Both the position numbers and the translations under genes were made by a program. From Gammaproteobacteria bacterium (lineage in GTDB: Bacteria; Pseudomonadota; Gammaproteobacteria; Pseudomonadales; Porticoccaceae): 64,000 nt of DNA. Location of the stretch: positions 30,287 to 94,286 of the forward strand of contig JACPPB010000007.1 of NCBI GenBank assembly GCA_016191205.1, given 5' to 3'. Every line of letters begins with the position of its first letter. Positions within the stretch are counted from its first letter, which is position 1. This document shows, in pieces, positions 39,101 through 50,473 of this stretch. Below the pieces are notes generated by a model that saw only the letters and a program-made list of their open reading frames with translations, did no database searches and had not been told where the DNA came from.

Positions 39101-40195
39101 TCAGGGCCTATGCGGCCGCGCCAGATACTCGTGGGACTGCATTTCCAGCAGCCGGCTGCGGGTGCGCTCGAATTCGAACGCGAGGCGGGTGCCGGTGTAG
39201 AGTTCGGCCAGCGGTACGGCGGCGGCGAGCGCGAGCTTGACGTTGCGATCGTAAAACTCGTCCACCAGACTGATGAAGCGGCGCGCCTGATCGTCCTGCG
39301 CGCCCGTCAACGCCGGCATCGCGCCGATCAGCACGGCGTGAAACTCGCGCGCCAGCTCGATGTAATCGTTCTGGCTGCGGGGGCCGTCGCAGAGGGCCGC
39401 GAAGTCGAACCAGGCGACATCCTCGGCCACATAGCGCGCGATGATCTCGCGTCCTTCCACGTCCAGATGCACATGCTTGCGCACTTTATCCTGGGACGGC
39501 GCGAGACTGTGGAACACCGCCATCAGGTGCGCGTCGGCCGCCGGTCCCAGCGGGCAGTAATAGAGTCCCGCCTGGGTGAGGGTGCGCAGCCGATAATCGA
39601 CACCGCCATCGACATTGAGCACCTCGCAGTGGCGCTTGACGAGGGCGATGGCGGGCAAAAAGCGCGCGCGCTGGAGTCCGTTTTCGTACAGCCGGTCGGG
39701 CTCGATATTGGAAGTCGCAATCAGCGTGACGCCGCACGCGAACAGTTCTTCCAGCAAGGTGCCGAGAATCATGGCGTCGGCAATATCGGACACGAAGAAT
39801 TCGTCGAAGCACAGTACCCGCGCGTCGTGGGCGATGCCCTGCGCCACCAGGCGCAGCGGGTCTTTGCGGCCCTTGAAGCGCTTCAGGTCGCGGTGCACGC
39901 GCAACATGAACCGGTGAAAATGCATGCGCAATTTATTCTGAAACGGCAGACTCTCGAAAAAGCTGTCCATCAGATAGGTCTTGCCGCGGCCGACCCCGCC
40001 CCAGAAGTACAAGCCGTTCACCGGCGCGCCCCGGCGATTGCGCAGCAGCCGATCAAACAGGCTGACGGGCTGGCGACGGGCCGCCACCAGCCGGTCATGG
40101 ACTTCCTGGAGTTTCGCCACGGCGAATTCCTGCGCGGCATCCGACTGGAAACCGTCGCGCTGGAGATCCTGCAGGTAGCGTTGCTTGGGCGTCAT
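39101..40195 (-). CDS. zapE: Cell division ATPase ZapE (AFG1-like)
   Basis: 364 residues. AAA-type P-loop protein with Walker A GGVGRGKT (66-73), then MHFHRFMLRVH, Walker B VLCFDEFFVSDIADAMIL and sensor TSNIEPDRLY, all typical of the AFG1/ZapE family. ZapE destabilises FtsZ polymers and is needed under low oxygen or high temperature in E. coli. It precedes a hydrolase gene on the same strand only distantly; no clear operon. Confidence 0.94.
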   Translation of the reverse strand: MTPKQRYLQDLQRDGFQSDAAQEFAVAKLQEVHDRLVAARRQPVSLFDRLLRNRRGAPVNGLYFWGGVGRGKTYLMDSFFESLPFQNKLRMHFHRFMLRVHRDLKRFKGRKDPLRLVAQGIAHDARVLCFDEFFVSDIADAMILGTLLEELFACGVTLIATSNIEPDRLYENGLQRARFLPAIALVKRHCEVLNVDGGVDYRLRTLTQAGLYYCPLGPAADAHLMAVFHSLAPSQDKVRKHVHLDVEGREIIARYVAEDVAWFDFAALCDGPRSQNDYIELAREFHAVLIGAMPALTGAQDDQARRFISLVDEFYDRNVKLALAAAVPLAELYTGTRLAFEFERTRSRLLEMQSHEYLARPHRP

Positions 40196-40260
40196 GGCGA
40201 TCCGGAAAGATTGACGTGAAGACTAAAGGCGCGCCACTGTAGCCAGCCGGCCGCAACGCT

Positions 40261-40920
40261 TCAAGAAGGGTCGGCACTCAGGACCGCACTCACCGCCGTG
40301 CCCAGCTCGCGTTCGAGCGCCACCAGTTGGCCGTGGAAAAAATGGCTCGCCTCCGGCAGCACGATGACGCCCGTTACCCGGGACCGTTGGCGCGCCCAGG
40401 CAGATACTTCGTCCACCGCAACTAGCTCGTCGGCACCACCGAGAACAATGGTGGTGGGACAGCGGAAATCGCCGCCCGGCGCATAGGGATACCGATCCAC
40501 CGGCGGCGCCACCAGTGCCAGATGCCGGGCCGCGGCCCGCTCGCTGGCGGCAGCGGCGATCGCCGAACCGAAGGAATACCCGGCCAGCAGCAGTGCGGAC
40601 CCGGGTGCGCGGGCCTGCGCCCAGTGAACCACCGCGAGCATGTCCTCGACTTCCCCGCGCCCCTGGTCGTGGCTGCCGGCGCTGGCGCCCACACCGCGAA
40701 AATTGAACCGTACCGCAGACACGCCCAGGCGCCGGTACATGCGGGCCAGCGTGGTGACCACCTTGTTGTCCATGGCGCCGCCGTAGAGCGGATGCGGGTG
40801 GGCAATGACGGCGACCAGCGGCTGCGGCCACTCCCCGCGCCCGGACTCCGCATTTTCCCAGCAGGCCTCGATGATCCCCGCCGGACCCGGCAGTTGCTGT
40901 AGCTCGTCGCGTTGTGCCAT
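40261..40920 (-). CDS. Alpha/beta hydrolase (dienelactone-hydrolase-like)
   Basis: 219 residues from ATG 40920 with AGAGGG upstream. Motifs are AHPHPLYGGAMDNKVV (oxyanion region), FNFRGVGASAGSHD, nucleophile elbow GYSFGSAIA, GGADELV (Asp) and EASHFFHGQL (His). This compact form is widespread in proteobacteria, often near division or envelope genes, with unknown substrate. 65 bp separate it from zapE downstream. Confidence 0.82.
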   Translation of the reverse strand: MAQRDELQQLPGPAGIIEACWENAESGRGEWPQPLVAVIAHPHPLYGGAMDNKVVTTLARMYRRLGVSAVRFNFRGVGASAGSHDQGRGEVEDMLAVVHWAQARAPGSALLLAGYSFGSAIAAAASERAAARHLALVAPPVDRYPYAPGGDFRCPTTIVLGGADELVAVDEVSAWARQRSRVTGVIVLPEASHFFHGQLVALERELGTAVSAVLSADPS

Positions 40921-41088
40921 GTTGTAACCCTCTGTTGCACCGACACATATCGATCGTCACACCAGCGCTTGGCGGTCTGGTGGCGAACGCCATTCAACCC
41001 CCGCCATCACGCCGACATCGACGCGCCCCGGTGCAATCGCTAGACTTTGAGTCTCGGTAACGACGCGCCGACAGTCCCCGGAGGCTCC

Positions 41089-41562
41089 ATGACGACCAAC
41101 GCCATTCTCATTACCGTGGCCGGCTTTCTCGCCGGCCTGCTGGCGGGCGTGGCCCTCGGCCGGAATCTTGCCCGGCGCGCAGGCCGCCGCGATCGGCTGG
41201 CGGATCAGTTGCGCGCCCGCGAGGAAAAACTGCAAATCTACGAACGCCAGGTCGAGGAGCATTTCAGTCGCGCCGCCGCGCTGGCCGACGAGCTGGGGCG
41301 CGCGTGGCAGGATCTGCAACACCATCTGGCCGGCGGCGCCGATCAACTGGCGAGTACCGAACTCGCGCGCCGGTTCGCCGCCCCGGGCACCGCGCGCTCA
41401 TCCGGCGCCGATACGCAGCCGCCACGGGACTACGCGCCGAGCCAGAGCCTGTTGCGCGGCAATCCCAAGGCCGTTGCGGAGCAACCGGGCAAGGCTTACA
41501 CCGGGACCATCGCGCCCCTGCAAAGGGTCACTGACGACGATCCCACGCTGAAGGTCGGTTGA
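41089..41562 (+). CDS. zapG: ZapG / YhcB family (DUF1043) inner-membrane coiled-coil protein
   Basis: 157 residues: one N-terminal transmembrane helix (ILITVAGFLAGLLAGVALG), a coiled coil (REEKLQIYERQVEEHFSRAAAL), and a disordered tail. This is the DUF1043 layout; YhcB/ZapG links cell-envelope growth and division in E. coli. ATG 41089 follows GGAGG. In other gammaproteobacteria it lies near algW/degS, as here (sat is between them). Confidence 0.85.
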   Translation: MTTNAILITVAGFLAGLLAGVALGRNLARRAGRRDRLADQLRAREEKLQIYERQVEEHFSRAAALADELGRAWQDLQHHLAGGADQLASTELARRFAAPGTARSSGADTQPPRDYAPSQSLLRGNPKAVAEQPGKAYTGTIAPLQRVTDDDPTLKVG

Positions 41563-41601
41563 AGCCGGCTTGAAGATCCGTTGACACTGCGTCTGACCCC
41601 A

Positions 41602-42819
41602 TCAGCGAGCGGAGTGCCCCTTCAGCTCCACCTCCACCCGATCTTCCGCTTCGAGAGCGGCGTAATAGCGCCGCAGCACCTCGAGCACTTCGGGGCGCGA
41701 AAACTGGGGATCCACTTCGCCGCCCTCTGACAGCGCCTTGCGCAACTTGGTGCCGGACACCAGCACGCGCTGCGCCGCGTCATGGGGGCAGGTACGCTCC
41801 GACGCCATGGTGCCGCAGGCATGGCACCAGAACGTCCAGTCGATCTTGAGCGGCTTGGTCAGCAGCGCGTCGGCGGGAATCTCGTCGAAGATGTGGTGAG
41901 CATCGAAGGGCCCGTAGTAGTCGCCGACACCGGCGTGGTCGCGCCCGACGATCAGATGCGAGCAGCCGTAGTTCTGCCGGAACAGCGCATGCAGCAGCGC
42001 CTCGCGCGGACCGGCATAGCGCATGTCGAGGGGATAGCCGGACTGCACCACGGTGTTGGCGACGAAATACTTGTCGAGCAGCACCCCGATGGCTTCCTGG
42101 CGCACTTCGGCGGGAATATCGCCGGGCTTGAGTTTGCCCAGCAGCGAGTGCACCAGCACGCCATCGCAGATTTCGATGGCGATCTTGGCCAGGTATTCGT
42201 GGGAACGGTGCATGGGATTGCGGGTCTGGAACGCCGCCACGGTCGACCAGCCCTTGCTGTCGAACAATGCGCGCGTCTCGGCGGGGGTCATATAGATATC
42301 CGGATACTTGCCCGGAAATTCGCCCTGCGAGAACACCTGCACCGGACCGGCCAGATTGATGTCACCCTGCTCCAGCACCAGTTTTACTCCGGGATGGGCG
42401 GGATCCGTGGTACGGAATACCTGGCGGCATTCGTGCGCCTTGTCGATGCGGTATTTTTCGGTCACGCGCAGGGTGCCCATCAGCTCGCCGCTTTCGCCGT
42501 CCACCAGCGCCACTTCGGCGCCGATGGCGAGGCCCGCGGCGGTGCCGACGTCCGTGGACAGGGTGATCGGGATGGGCCAGAACAGGCCGTTGGCGAGCCG
42601 CATGTCATCGCAGGCGCCGCGCCAATCGGCCTCGCCCATGAAGCCATCGAGGGGCGTGAAACCGCCGATGCCCAGCATGATCAGATCGCCCACCTCGCGG
42701 GACGACAGGCGCACCTGGGGCAATCCGGCTGCGCGCGCGCGCGCCTCCGCCAGAGCCTTGCCCTCGAGCAACAGGATCTTGAGCGCATCGGCGCCATGCG
42801 GTTTTACCAGTCCGGTCAT
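41602..42819 (-). CDS. sat: Sulfate adenylyltransferase (ATP sulfurylase), single-chain type
   Basis: 405 residues from ATG 42819. It forms adenosine 5'-phosphosulfate from sulfate and ATP, or the reverse in sulfur oxidisers. PUA-like N-terminal domain, then the catalytic domain with [11 protein letters not shown] and [12 protein letters not shown]. This is the homo-oligomeric Sat, unrelated to the CysDN enzyme common in gammaproteobacteria. Two hairpins lie in its leader. No APS kinase or reductase gene is adjacent. Confidence 0.94.
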   Translation of the reverse strand: MTGLVKPHGADALKILLLEGKALAEARARAAGLPQVRLSSREVGDLIMLGIGGFTPLDGFMGEADWRGACDDMRLANGLFWPIPITLSTDVGTAAGLAIGAEVALVDGESGELMGTLRVTEKYRIDKAHECRQVFRTTDPAHPGVKLVLEQGDINLAGPVQVFSQGEFPGKYPDIYMTPAETRALFDSKGWSTVAAFQTRNPMHRSHEYLAKIAIEICDGVLVHSLLGKLKPGDIPAEVRQEAIGVLLDKYFVANTVVQSGYPLDMRYAGPREALLHALFRQNYGCSHLIVGRDHAGVGDYYGPFDAHHIFDEIPADALLTKPLKIDWTFWCHACGTMASERTCPHDAAQRVLVSGTKLRKALSEGGEVDPQFSRPEVLEVLRRYYAALEAEDRVEVELKGHSAR

Positions 42820-42838
42820 GCGGGTACTCCAGGTTTCG

Positions 42839-42887
42839 GGCGCGATTCGCGCCAGGAAAAAACAACGCCCCCGACGACCGCGGGGGC
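42839..42887 (-). promoter_or_regulatory. Two consecutive hairpins in the sat leader, the first terminator-like
   Basis: Reading the minus strand toward sat: GCCCCC (42887-42882) pairs with GGGGGC (42872-42867) across a 9-base loop, followed by GTTGTTTTTTCC; then GGCGCGA-A-TCGCGCC (42853-42839) forms a second stem. The sat ATG is 20 bases further on. A TATTAT hexamer at 42901-42896 could place the transcript start just before the first hairpin. This looks like an attenuator, but no known riboswitch core is visible. Confidence 0.5.
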
Positions 42888-42937
42888 ACCATGACATAAT
42901 ACCGCCCCCGCACGGACAGGAAAACGAGTCGCAACCG

Positions 42938-44140
42938 ATGCGTTTGGTGAGGTTTTTGGCGTGGCCGATAGTCGCTGGGCTGGCGATTGCGGCCGTCGTA
43001 CTGTGGCGCGAGTTTCGCCCGCTCAGCCCGGGACCTCAGCCGACAACGCCCAGACCCGAGATGCTCGGCGGACCTGCGGCGGTGCAGCCGTTCGCGGAGG
43101 AGCGGGTGTCCTACGCCTCCGCGGTGCAGCGCGCCGCACCGTCGGTGGTGAACATCTACACGCGCAAGCTGGCGCCGCAACAGCGTTCGCCGCTGCACAA
43201 CGACCCGGCCTTTCGCCGCTATTTCGACCAGAGCGCCCGCCCGCAACAACAGCGCATGGAAAATTCGCTGGGCTCCGGGGTGATCGTGAGCAGCGAGGGC
43301 TACATTCTCACCAATCACCATGTGGTCGCGAATGCCGATGAAATCATCGTATTGCTCGCCGACGGTCGTGAAGCCGAGGCGCAGGTGGTGGGCTCGGATC
43401 CCGAGACCGATCTGGCCGTGCTGCACATCGCCGTCAAGGACCTGTCGCCGATACCCATCGGCAACTCGTCGCAGGCCCGCGTCGGTGATGTGGTGCTCGC
43501 TATCGGCAATCCGTATGGCCTCGGCCAGTCGGTGTCCCAGGGTATCGTCAGCGCCACCGGCCGCGGCTTGGGCCTGAACACCTTTGAAAACTTTTTGCAG
43601 ACCGACGCGGCGATCAACCGCGGCAATTCCGGCGGCGCCCTGATCGACGCCTACGGCAACCTGATCGGCATCAACACCGCGATTCTCGACGAGACCTCGT
43701 CCCAGGGCATCAGCTTTGCGATTCCGGTCAAGACTGCGATCAAAGTCCTGGAAGACATCGTCCGCGAGGGTCATGTGGTGCGCGGCTGGCTCGGCGTCCA
43801 GGTTCAGCAACTGGTGGCCAGCGCACTCCGAGAGGGCGGCGTTGTGCCACCCGCCGCGCTGATCATTATCGAGGTGCAACCGGGCAGCCCGGCCGCGACC
43901 AGCGGTCTGCGCAGCGGCGACATCGTCACCCATATCAATGGCGATCCCGTGCTCGACGGGGTTCACAGCACCAATCTGATCGCGGACCTCAAGCCCGGTG
44001 ACTCGGTGAACCTGAGGGTTTTGCGCGATCGACAGACGCTGACCATCAACGCCATCGTCGGCGTCCGCCCGGCGGTCACCGCAGCAGGGATTCCAGTGCC
44101 GCAATCAGGCGCGCGTTCTGAGTCTCCGTCCCCACCGTGA
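42938..44140 (+). CDS. algW: Periplasmic serine protease of the DegS/AlgW type
   Basis: 400 residues. One N-terminal membrane anchor, a trypsin-like domain with His128 (TNHHVV), Asp158 (ETDLAVL) and Ser231 (GNSGGAL), and a single PDZ domain (GWLGVQVQQ to DSVNLRVL). Such proteases sense misfolded outer-membrane proteins and start cleavage of RseA/MucA-type anti-sigma factors. Next to the his-mur block it matches Pseudomonas algW. The last 65 bp overlap the 3' end of hisC on the other strand. Confidence 0.93.
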   Translation: MRLVRFLAWPIVAGLAIAAVVLWREFRPLSPGPQPTTPRPEMLGGPAAVQPFAEERVSYASAVQRAAPSVVNIYTRKLAPQQRSPLHNDPAFRRYFDQSARPQQQRMENSLGSGVIVSSEGYILTNHHVVANADEIIVLLADGREAEAQVVGSDPETDLAVLHIAVKDLSPIPIGNSSQARVGDVVLAIGNPYGLGQSVSQGIVSATGRGLGLNTFENFLQTDAAINRGNSGGALIDAYGNLIGINTAILDETSSQGISFAIPVKTAIKVLEDIVREGHVVRGWLGVQVQQLVASALREGGVVPPAALIIIEVQPGSPAATSGLRSGDIVTHINGDPVLDGVHSTNLIADLKPGDSVNLRVLRDRQTLTINAIVGVRPAVTAAGIPVPQSGARSESPSPP

Positions 44141-45137
44141 TCCGCAGAAAGCGGTCGATGCGGGGATGCTTGAAATGGCGTACCAGCACACCGTCCCGCC
44201 GCAGCGCCTCGAACAGCTCCGCGCCCGCCCGCTCCCGGTGCCGGGCGAACAGGAAATTGGCCGCCGACGGCAATACCTCGAATCCCAATCGCACCAGCGC
44301 GGTCACCAGCGCCTCGCGACTCGCCATCACCTGGCTGCGCCGGGCCTGAAAATAGGCGTCGTCGGCGAAGGCGGCGATGCCGCCGGCAATGGCGAGCCGG
44401 TCCAGCGGATAGGAGTTGAAACTGTTCTTGACCGTATCCAGCGCGCCGATCAGTCCGGCGTCGCCCACCGCAAAGCCCAGGCGCAGGCCGGCCAGCGCCC
44501 GCGATTTGGACAGCGTCTGCACCACCAGCAGATTGGGGTATTGGCGCACCAGCGGGATGGCGGATTGCGCGCCGAAATCCACATAGGCTTCGTCGATCAC
44601 CACCACGGTATCGCGATGAGCAACAAGTAATTCCTCGATCGCCGTGAGCGGCAGCGCGCAACCGGTGGGCGCGTTCGGATTGGCAAGCACGATGCCGCCG
44701 TTGGTGCCCTGATAATCGGCCACCGCGATGCAGTAATCGGAGGTCAGGGGAATTTCCCGCCAGGGAATACCGTAGAGCCGGCAATACACCGGATAAAAGC
44801 TGTAGGTGATGTCGGGAAACAGCACCGGCCGCCCGTGATTGAGCAGCGCATGGAACACATGGGCGAGCACTTCGTCGGAGCCGTTGCCGACGAACACCTG
44901 ACTGGCCTCAATGCCATGGTAGGTAGCGATGGCCGCCTTGAACTCATCGGCTTCCGGCGGCGGATACAGGCGCAAACTCTCGTCCGCCGCCGCCCGCACC
45001 GCAGCCAGCACCTGGGGCGAGGGCGGATAGGGATTTTCGTTGGTGTTGAGCTTGACGAGATCGCGCCGGCGCGGCTGTTCGCCCGGGACATAGGGCTCCA
45101 GGCCGCGGATGCAGGGACTCCAGTAGGGATTGCTCAT
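44076..45137 (-). CDS. hisC: Histidinol-phosphate aminotransferase
   Basis: 353 residues from ATG 45137, overlapping hisD by 4 bp (ATGA). A fold-I PLP enzyme of histidine synthesis: [30 protein letters not shown] and the PLP Lys in [16 protein letters not shown]. It is last in the minus-strand murA-hisG-hisD-hisC run and overlaps convergent algW. Confidence 0.96.
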   Translation of the reverse strand: MSNPYWSPCIRGLEPYVPGEQPRRRDLVKLNTNENPYPPSPQVLAAVRAAADESLRLYPPPEADEFKAAIATYHGIEASQVFVGNGSDEVLAHVFHALLNHGRPVLFPDITYSFYPVYCRLYGIPWREIPLTSDYCIAVADYQGTNGGIVLANPNAPTGCALPLTAIEELLVAHRDTVVVIDEAYVDFGAQSAIPLVRQYPNLLVVQTLSKSRALAGLRLGFAVGDAGLIGALDTVKNSFNSYPLDRLAIAGGIAAFADDAYFQARRSQVMASREALVTALVRLGFEVLPSAANFLFARHRERAGAELFEALRRDGVLVRHFKHPRIDRFLRITVGTETQNARLIAALESLLR

Positions 45138-46450
45138 CGCGACTCCGGTTTGAAGCGGTACTCCGCCGACCGCGCGTGCGCGGTCAGGGATTCGCCGCGC
45201 GCCAGCACCGAGGCGGTGGCCGCCAGCACCGCCGCTCCGGCCGGCGAGCACTGGATGATCGAGGTGCGCTTCTGGAAATCATAGACCCCGAGCGGCGACG
45301 AGAATCGTGCCGTTGCCGACGTGGGCAGCACATGGCTCGGCCCGGCGCAGTAGTCGCCGATCGCCTCGGGCGTATGACAGCCAAGAAAAATCGCGCCGGC
45401 GTGACGCACGTCCGCGAGCCAGCGCTCGGGGTCGGCAACGGCAAGCTCCAGGTGTTCCGGGGCGATGCGATTGGCGAGCGCGATGGCCTCGTCCAGATCC
45501 CGCACCAGAATCAGCGCGCCGCGACCGGCGAGGGCGGCGGCGATGATGTCGCGCCGTTCCAGGGTCGGCAGCAGGCGCGCGATGCTGGCCTCCACCCGCG
45601 CGCGAAAGTCCGCATCCGGGGTGAGTAGGATGGCCTGCGCCTGTTCGTCGTGCTCGGCCTGGGAAAACAGGTCCATGGCGATCCAGTCGGGATCGGCACT
45701 GCCGTCGCAGATCACCAGCACTTCGGAGGGACCCGCCACCATGTCGAGTCCCACATGGCCGAAGACCTGACGTTTGGCCGCCGCCACATAGGCATTGCCG
45801 GGGCCGACGATCTTGTCCACCGCCGGCACGGTCGCAGTGCCGAAGGCCAGGGCCGCGATCGCCTGGGCGCCGCCGGTCGTGAACACGCGATCCACCCCGG
45901 CGAGCGCCGCCGCCGCCAGCACCATGGGATTCAGCGCGCCGTCCGGCGCGGGCACGGTCATCAGGATTTCCCCGACACCGGCGACGCGGGCGGGAATCGC
46001 ATTCATCAGCACCGACGACGGATAGCTCGCCTTGCCACCGGGCACATAGATGCCCACCCGGTCGAGGGCCGTTACCCGCTGCCCGAGCCGGTTGCCATGG
46101 GCATCGTGATAATCCCAGGATTCCTGTTTCTGGCGCAGGTGAAATTCGCGCACGCGCTCGGCCGCCGCGGCGAGCGCCACGCGCTGAGCGTCGGGCAGCG
46201 CCCCGAGCGCGGCGCCGAGCTCCGCGTGCGGAATCTCCAGCTCCGCGGCGTCGGCGATCTGCCGGCGATCAAAGCGGTTGGTGTAATCCACCAACGCCGG
46301 GTCGCCGGTTTCGCGCACCTTGGCGAGAATCTCCGCGACCGCCTGCTCCAACCGCCGGTCAATCCCGACCTGCACGGCGAGCAGCGCGCCCAGCCGCGCT
46401 TCGAAATCGGAGGCCCGGGTATCGAGTAGCTTGATGAGCGCTACGGACAT
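45134..46450 (-). CDS. hisD: Histidinol dehydrogenase
   Basis: 438 residues. Zinc enzyme that oxidises histidinol to histidine in two NAD-dependent steps. Signatures are [48 protein letters not shown] and [13 protein letters not shown]. Four bases separate it from hisG, and its stop overlaps hisC. Confidence 0.97.
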   Translation of the reverse strand: MSVALIKLLDTRASDFEARLGALLAVQVGIDRRLEQAVAEILAKVRETGDPALVDYTNRFDRRQIADAAELEIPHAELGAALGALPDAQRVALAAAAERVREFHLRQKQESWDYHDAHGNRLGQRVTALDRVGIYVPGGKASYPSSVLMNAIPARVAGVGEILMTVPAPDGALNPMVLAAAALAGVDRVFTTGGAQAIAALAFGTATVPAVDKIVGPGNAYVAAAKRQVFGHVGLDMVAGPSEVLVICDGSADPDWIAMDLFSQAEHDEQAQAILLTPDADFRARVEASIARLLPTLERRDIIAAALAGRGALILVRDLDEAIALANRIAPEHLELAVADPERWLADVRHAGAIFLGCHTPEAIGDYCAGPSHVLPTSATARFSSPLGVYDFQKRTSIIQCSPAGAAVLAATASVLARGESLTAHARSAEYRFKPESR

Positions 46451-46454
46451 GGAT

Positions 46455-47087
46455 TCAGCCTGCCGCGAGTTGCCGGAACTGGTCGATCAGGGGCTGGATC
46501 AGCGCGTACTTGGTTTTCAGCGCGCCCTTGTGAACGATCAGCCGGGAACTGATGTCGGCGATCAGCGCCCGGGGTTCGAGGCCGTGCGCGATGAGCGTGT
46601 TGCCGGTATCCACGATGTCCACGATCTCGTCGGCGAGCCCCATCACGGGGGCCAGCTCCATGCCGCCGTAGAGCTTGATGATGTCCACCTGGCGGCCCTG
46701 CTCGGCATAGTAGCGCCGCGCCACATTGACGTATTTGGTGGCGACCCGCAGGCGACCCGGCCGGGGAGCGAGACCGACCAGACCGGCCGTCATCAGACGG
46801 CAGCGCGCGATACCCAGATCCACGGGTTCGTAGAAATCGGCACCATTGTGCTCCAACAGGGTGTCCTTGCCCGCAATCCCCAGGTCCGCGGCGCCGAACT
46901 GCACATAGGTCGGCACATCGGAGCCGCGCAACACGAGCAGCCGCAGATCCGCGCGATTGGTGCCGAACACCAGTTTGCGGCTGGTGGCGATATCCTCGTC
47001 CGGGAAGATGCCGGCGCGTGCCAGCATGGGCAACACTTCGGCGATGATGCGGCCCTTGGTGATCGCCAGCGTAAGACTCTGCGCCAT
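46455..47087 (-). CDS. hisG: ATP phosphoribosyltransferase, short form
   Basis: 210 residues from ATG 47087. First step of histidine synthesis. The length, with no C-terminal ACT-like regulatory domain, marks the short HisG-S form, which needs HisZ for activity and control. hisZ is not in the window. Motifs are [16 protein letters not shown] and DIVDTGNTL. It follows murA with a 16-bp gap. Confidence 0.96.
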   Translation of the reverse strand: MAQSLTLAITKGRIIAEVLPMLARAGIFPDEDIATSRKLVFGTNRADLRLLVLRGSDVPTYVQFGAADLGIAGKDTLLEHNGADFYEPVDLGIARCRLMTAGLVGLAPRPGRLRVATKYVNVARRYYAEQGRQVDIIKLYGGMELAPVMGLADEIVDIVDTGNTLIAHGLEPRALIADISSRLIVHKGALKTKYALIQPLIDQFRQLAAG

Positions 47088-47103
47088 GGTCCCGGCCTCC
47101 GCG

Positions 47104-48438
<1,335 letters not shown>

Positions 48439-48675
48439 TCAGCGCGACTGCCATTCCGCCGGGGTGTAGGTGCGGATATTCACCGCGTGTACGTCGCCGG
48501 CGGCGATGAGATCCTTGAGTGCCGCATACACCCGCTGCTGGCGCTGCACCGGGCGCAGCCCCTCGAACAGCGCGCCGACGGCCACGACACTCAGATGATT
48601 GCCTTCCGCTCGCACCTGCACGTCGCAATCACTGAGCTCACCCCGCAAGCGGGTACCAATGACATCGAGATCCAT
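48439..48675 (-). CDS. ibaG: BolA-family protein IbaG
   Basis: 78 residues of BolA fold (VQVRAEGNHLSVVAVGALFEGLRPVQRQQRVYAAL), ending NIRTYTPAEW. IbaG pairs with monothiol glutaredoxins in Fe-S handling and is acid-stress related in E. coli. It is usually the last gene of the mlaFEDCB-ibaG-murA run; here the mla genes are missing and kdsD is divergent 293 bp away. Confidence 0.93.
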   Translation of the reverse strand: MDLDVIGTRLRGELSDCDVQVRAEGNHLSVVAVGALFEGLRPVQRQQRVYAALKDLIAAGDVHAVNIRTYTPAEWQSR

Positions 48676-48968
48676 GGTGGCGTCTGCCTCCGGTTTCCCC
48701 GCCGCGGCGGGCGTTGTGCTGTTGTGAAGCGGGCTCTGGCGCAGCAGACCGCGGTATCACCCGCAACGGCAAAACGCCATGAACAATGCGTGTGATGCGT
48801 CGCGCGCGCAGCCAAATCGCAGAAAATCCCGGCGCTTGCGCAGCGCGGCACTATAGCATCGGCGCCCCGGGCTGGGAATCGCGGCACCGTCTGCCGGCGC
48901 CCGTCTAACAGCTTGCGCAGGGGTACCGCTATACTGGCGCCCGACCGCCGCGCTCCCGGACACCGCCC
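48676..48968. other. ibaG-kdsD intergenic region; mla genes absent
   Basis: 293 bp between the divergent ibaG and kdsD genes. In related genomes mlaF-mlaE-mlaD-mlaC-mlaB occupy this place. No fragment of them is recognisable. TATACT at 48930-48935 is a possible -10 for kdsD, without a good -35. Confidence 0.6.
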
Positions 48969-49937
48969 ATGCGGGATATCGATCCCATCGCTTCTGCCCT
49001 GCGTACCATCGAACTGGAAGCGGCGGCAGTGCAACAACTCGCAGCCCGGATCAACGCCGATTTCGTCGCGGCCTGCCAACTCGTCCTTGCCTGCCGGGGG
49101 CGTGCCATCGTCACCGGCATGGGCAAATCCGGCCACATCGCCAACAAGATCGCGGCGACGCTGGCCAGCACGGGCACACCGTCGTTCTTCGTACATCCGG
49201 GCGAAGCCAGTCACGGCGATCTGGGCATGATCACCCGCGACGATCTGGTGATCGCCCTGTCCAACTCCGGCGAGACCACCGAGATCACCACCCTGATCCC
49301 GTTGCTCAAGCGGCTGGGTGTGCCCCTGATCGCGTTGACGGGCGCGCCCGACTCGCTGCTCGCCCGTACCGCCGATGTGCATCTGGATGTGAGCGTGGCC
49401 CAGGAGGCCTGCCCTCTGGGGCTCGCGCCCACCACCAGCACCACGGCGGCCCTGGTCATGGGTGATGCGCTGGCGGTGGCGCTGCTGGAAAAACGCGGCT
49501 TCAGCGCCGAGGATTTTGCGTTCTCGCACCCCGGCGGCAAACTCGGCCGCCGCCTGCTGCTGAAAGTGGGCGACGTGATGCACGGCGGCCCCGAATTTCC
49601 CCGCGTGACCGAGGCCACGCCGCTGCGGGACGCACTGCTCGAAATGACCCAGAAAGGCTTCGGGCTGACCGCCGTGGTGACGACACAGGGCGAGCTGCTG
49701 GGGGTATTCACCGATGGCGACCTGCGCCGCGCGATCGATCACCGGATCGATATCAATGTCGTCCGGGTGGGCGAGGTCATGACCCGCAACTGCAAGACCG
49801 TATCGTCCGAAATGCTGGCCGCCGAGGCGCTGACGGTGATGGAAGACAACAAAATCACCGCCTTGGTCGTCGCGGACGGAGACCGTCCCGCCGGGGTGGT
49901 CCATATGCACGACCTGTTGCGGGCTGGCGTGGTATGA
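48969..49937 (+). CDS. kdsD: D-arabinose-5-phosphate isomerase
   Basis: 322 residues. SIS domain (GRAIVTGMGKSGHIANKIAATLASTGTPSFFVHPGEA) followed by two CBS domains. It makes arabinose-5-phosphate for KDO and lipopolysaccharide. Starts the plus-strand kdsD-kdsC-lptC-lptA-lptB operon, whose members overlap end to start. Confidence 0.96.
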   Translation: MRDIDPIASALRTIELEAAAVQQLAARINADFVAACQLVLACRGRAIVTGMGKSGHIANKIAATLASTGTPSFFVHPGEASHGDLGMITRDDLVIALSNSGETTEITTLIPLLKRLGVPLIALTGAPDSLLARTADVHLDVSVAQEACPLGLAPTTSTTAALVMGDALAVALLEKRGFSAEDFAFSHPGGKLGRRLLLKVGDVMHGGPEFPRVTEATPLRDALLEMTQKGFGLTAVVTTQGELLGVFTDGDLRRAIDHRIDINVVRVGEVMTRNCKTVSSEMLAAEALTVMEDNKITALVVADGDRPAGVVHMHDLLRAGVV

Positions 49938-50473
49938 CGGTCGCCGACGCCGTCGCCGCCGCGCGCGGCATCCGCCTGGTGGTGCTCGACGTCGACGGCG
50001 TCCTCACCGACGGCAAACTGTTCTATGGCGCCGACGGTGGCGAATACAAAGCGTTTCATGTACGCGACGGCCTCGGCGTCAAACTGCTCCAGCGCGCCGG
50101 CATGCGGGTGGCAATCATCACGGGCCGCAACTCGCCCAGCGTCACCCGCCGCGCGGAAGAGCTTGGCATCGACTATCTCCTGCAGGGGCGCGAGGACAAG
50201 CTCGAGGCCCTGCGCGAACTCCTGGCGACGCACTTTTCCGCGTGGGGAGAAGACCTCGCGGCCGTCGCCTACATGGGCGACGACCTGCCCGACCTGCCCG
50301 CCATTTGCGCCGTCGGCCTGGGCATGACCGTCGCGGACGCCTGCCCCGCGGTACTGGATAAAGCGCGTTGGCGCACCACCCGGCCCGGCGGCGCCGGCGC
50401 CGCGCGCGAAGCCGCGGAATTTATCCTTCGCGCCCAGCAGCGCTTCGACCTGCTGCAGGAGGCGCCGCCATGA
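49934..50473 (+). CDS. kdsC: KDO-8-phosphate phosphatase
   Basis: 179 residues. HAD phosphatase of the KdsC class with the nucleophile motif VVLDVDGVLTDG, IITGRNS and MGDDLPDLP. Removes phosphate from KDO-8-phosphate. Its ATG overlaps the kdsD stop (ATGA). Confidence 0.96.
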   Translation: MTVADAVAAARGIRLVVLDVDGVLTDGKLFYGADGGEYKAFHVRDGLGVKLLQRAGMRVAIITGRNSPSVTRRAEELGIDYLLQGREDKLEALRELLATHFSAWGEDLAAVAYMGDDLPDLPAICAVGLGMTVADACPAVLDKARWRTTRPGGAGAAREAAEFILRAQQRFDLLQEAPP

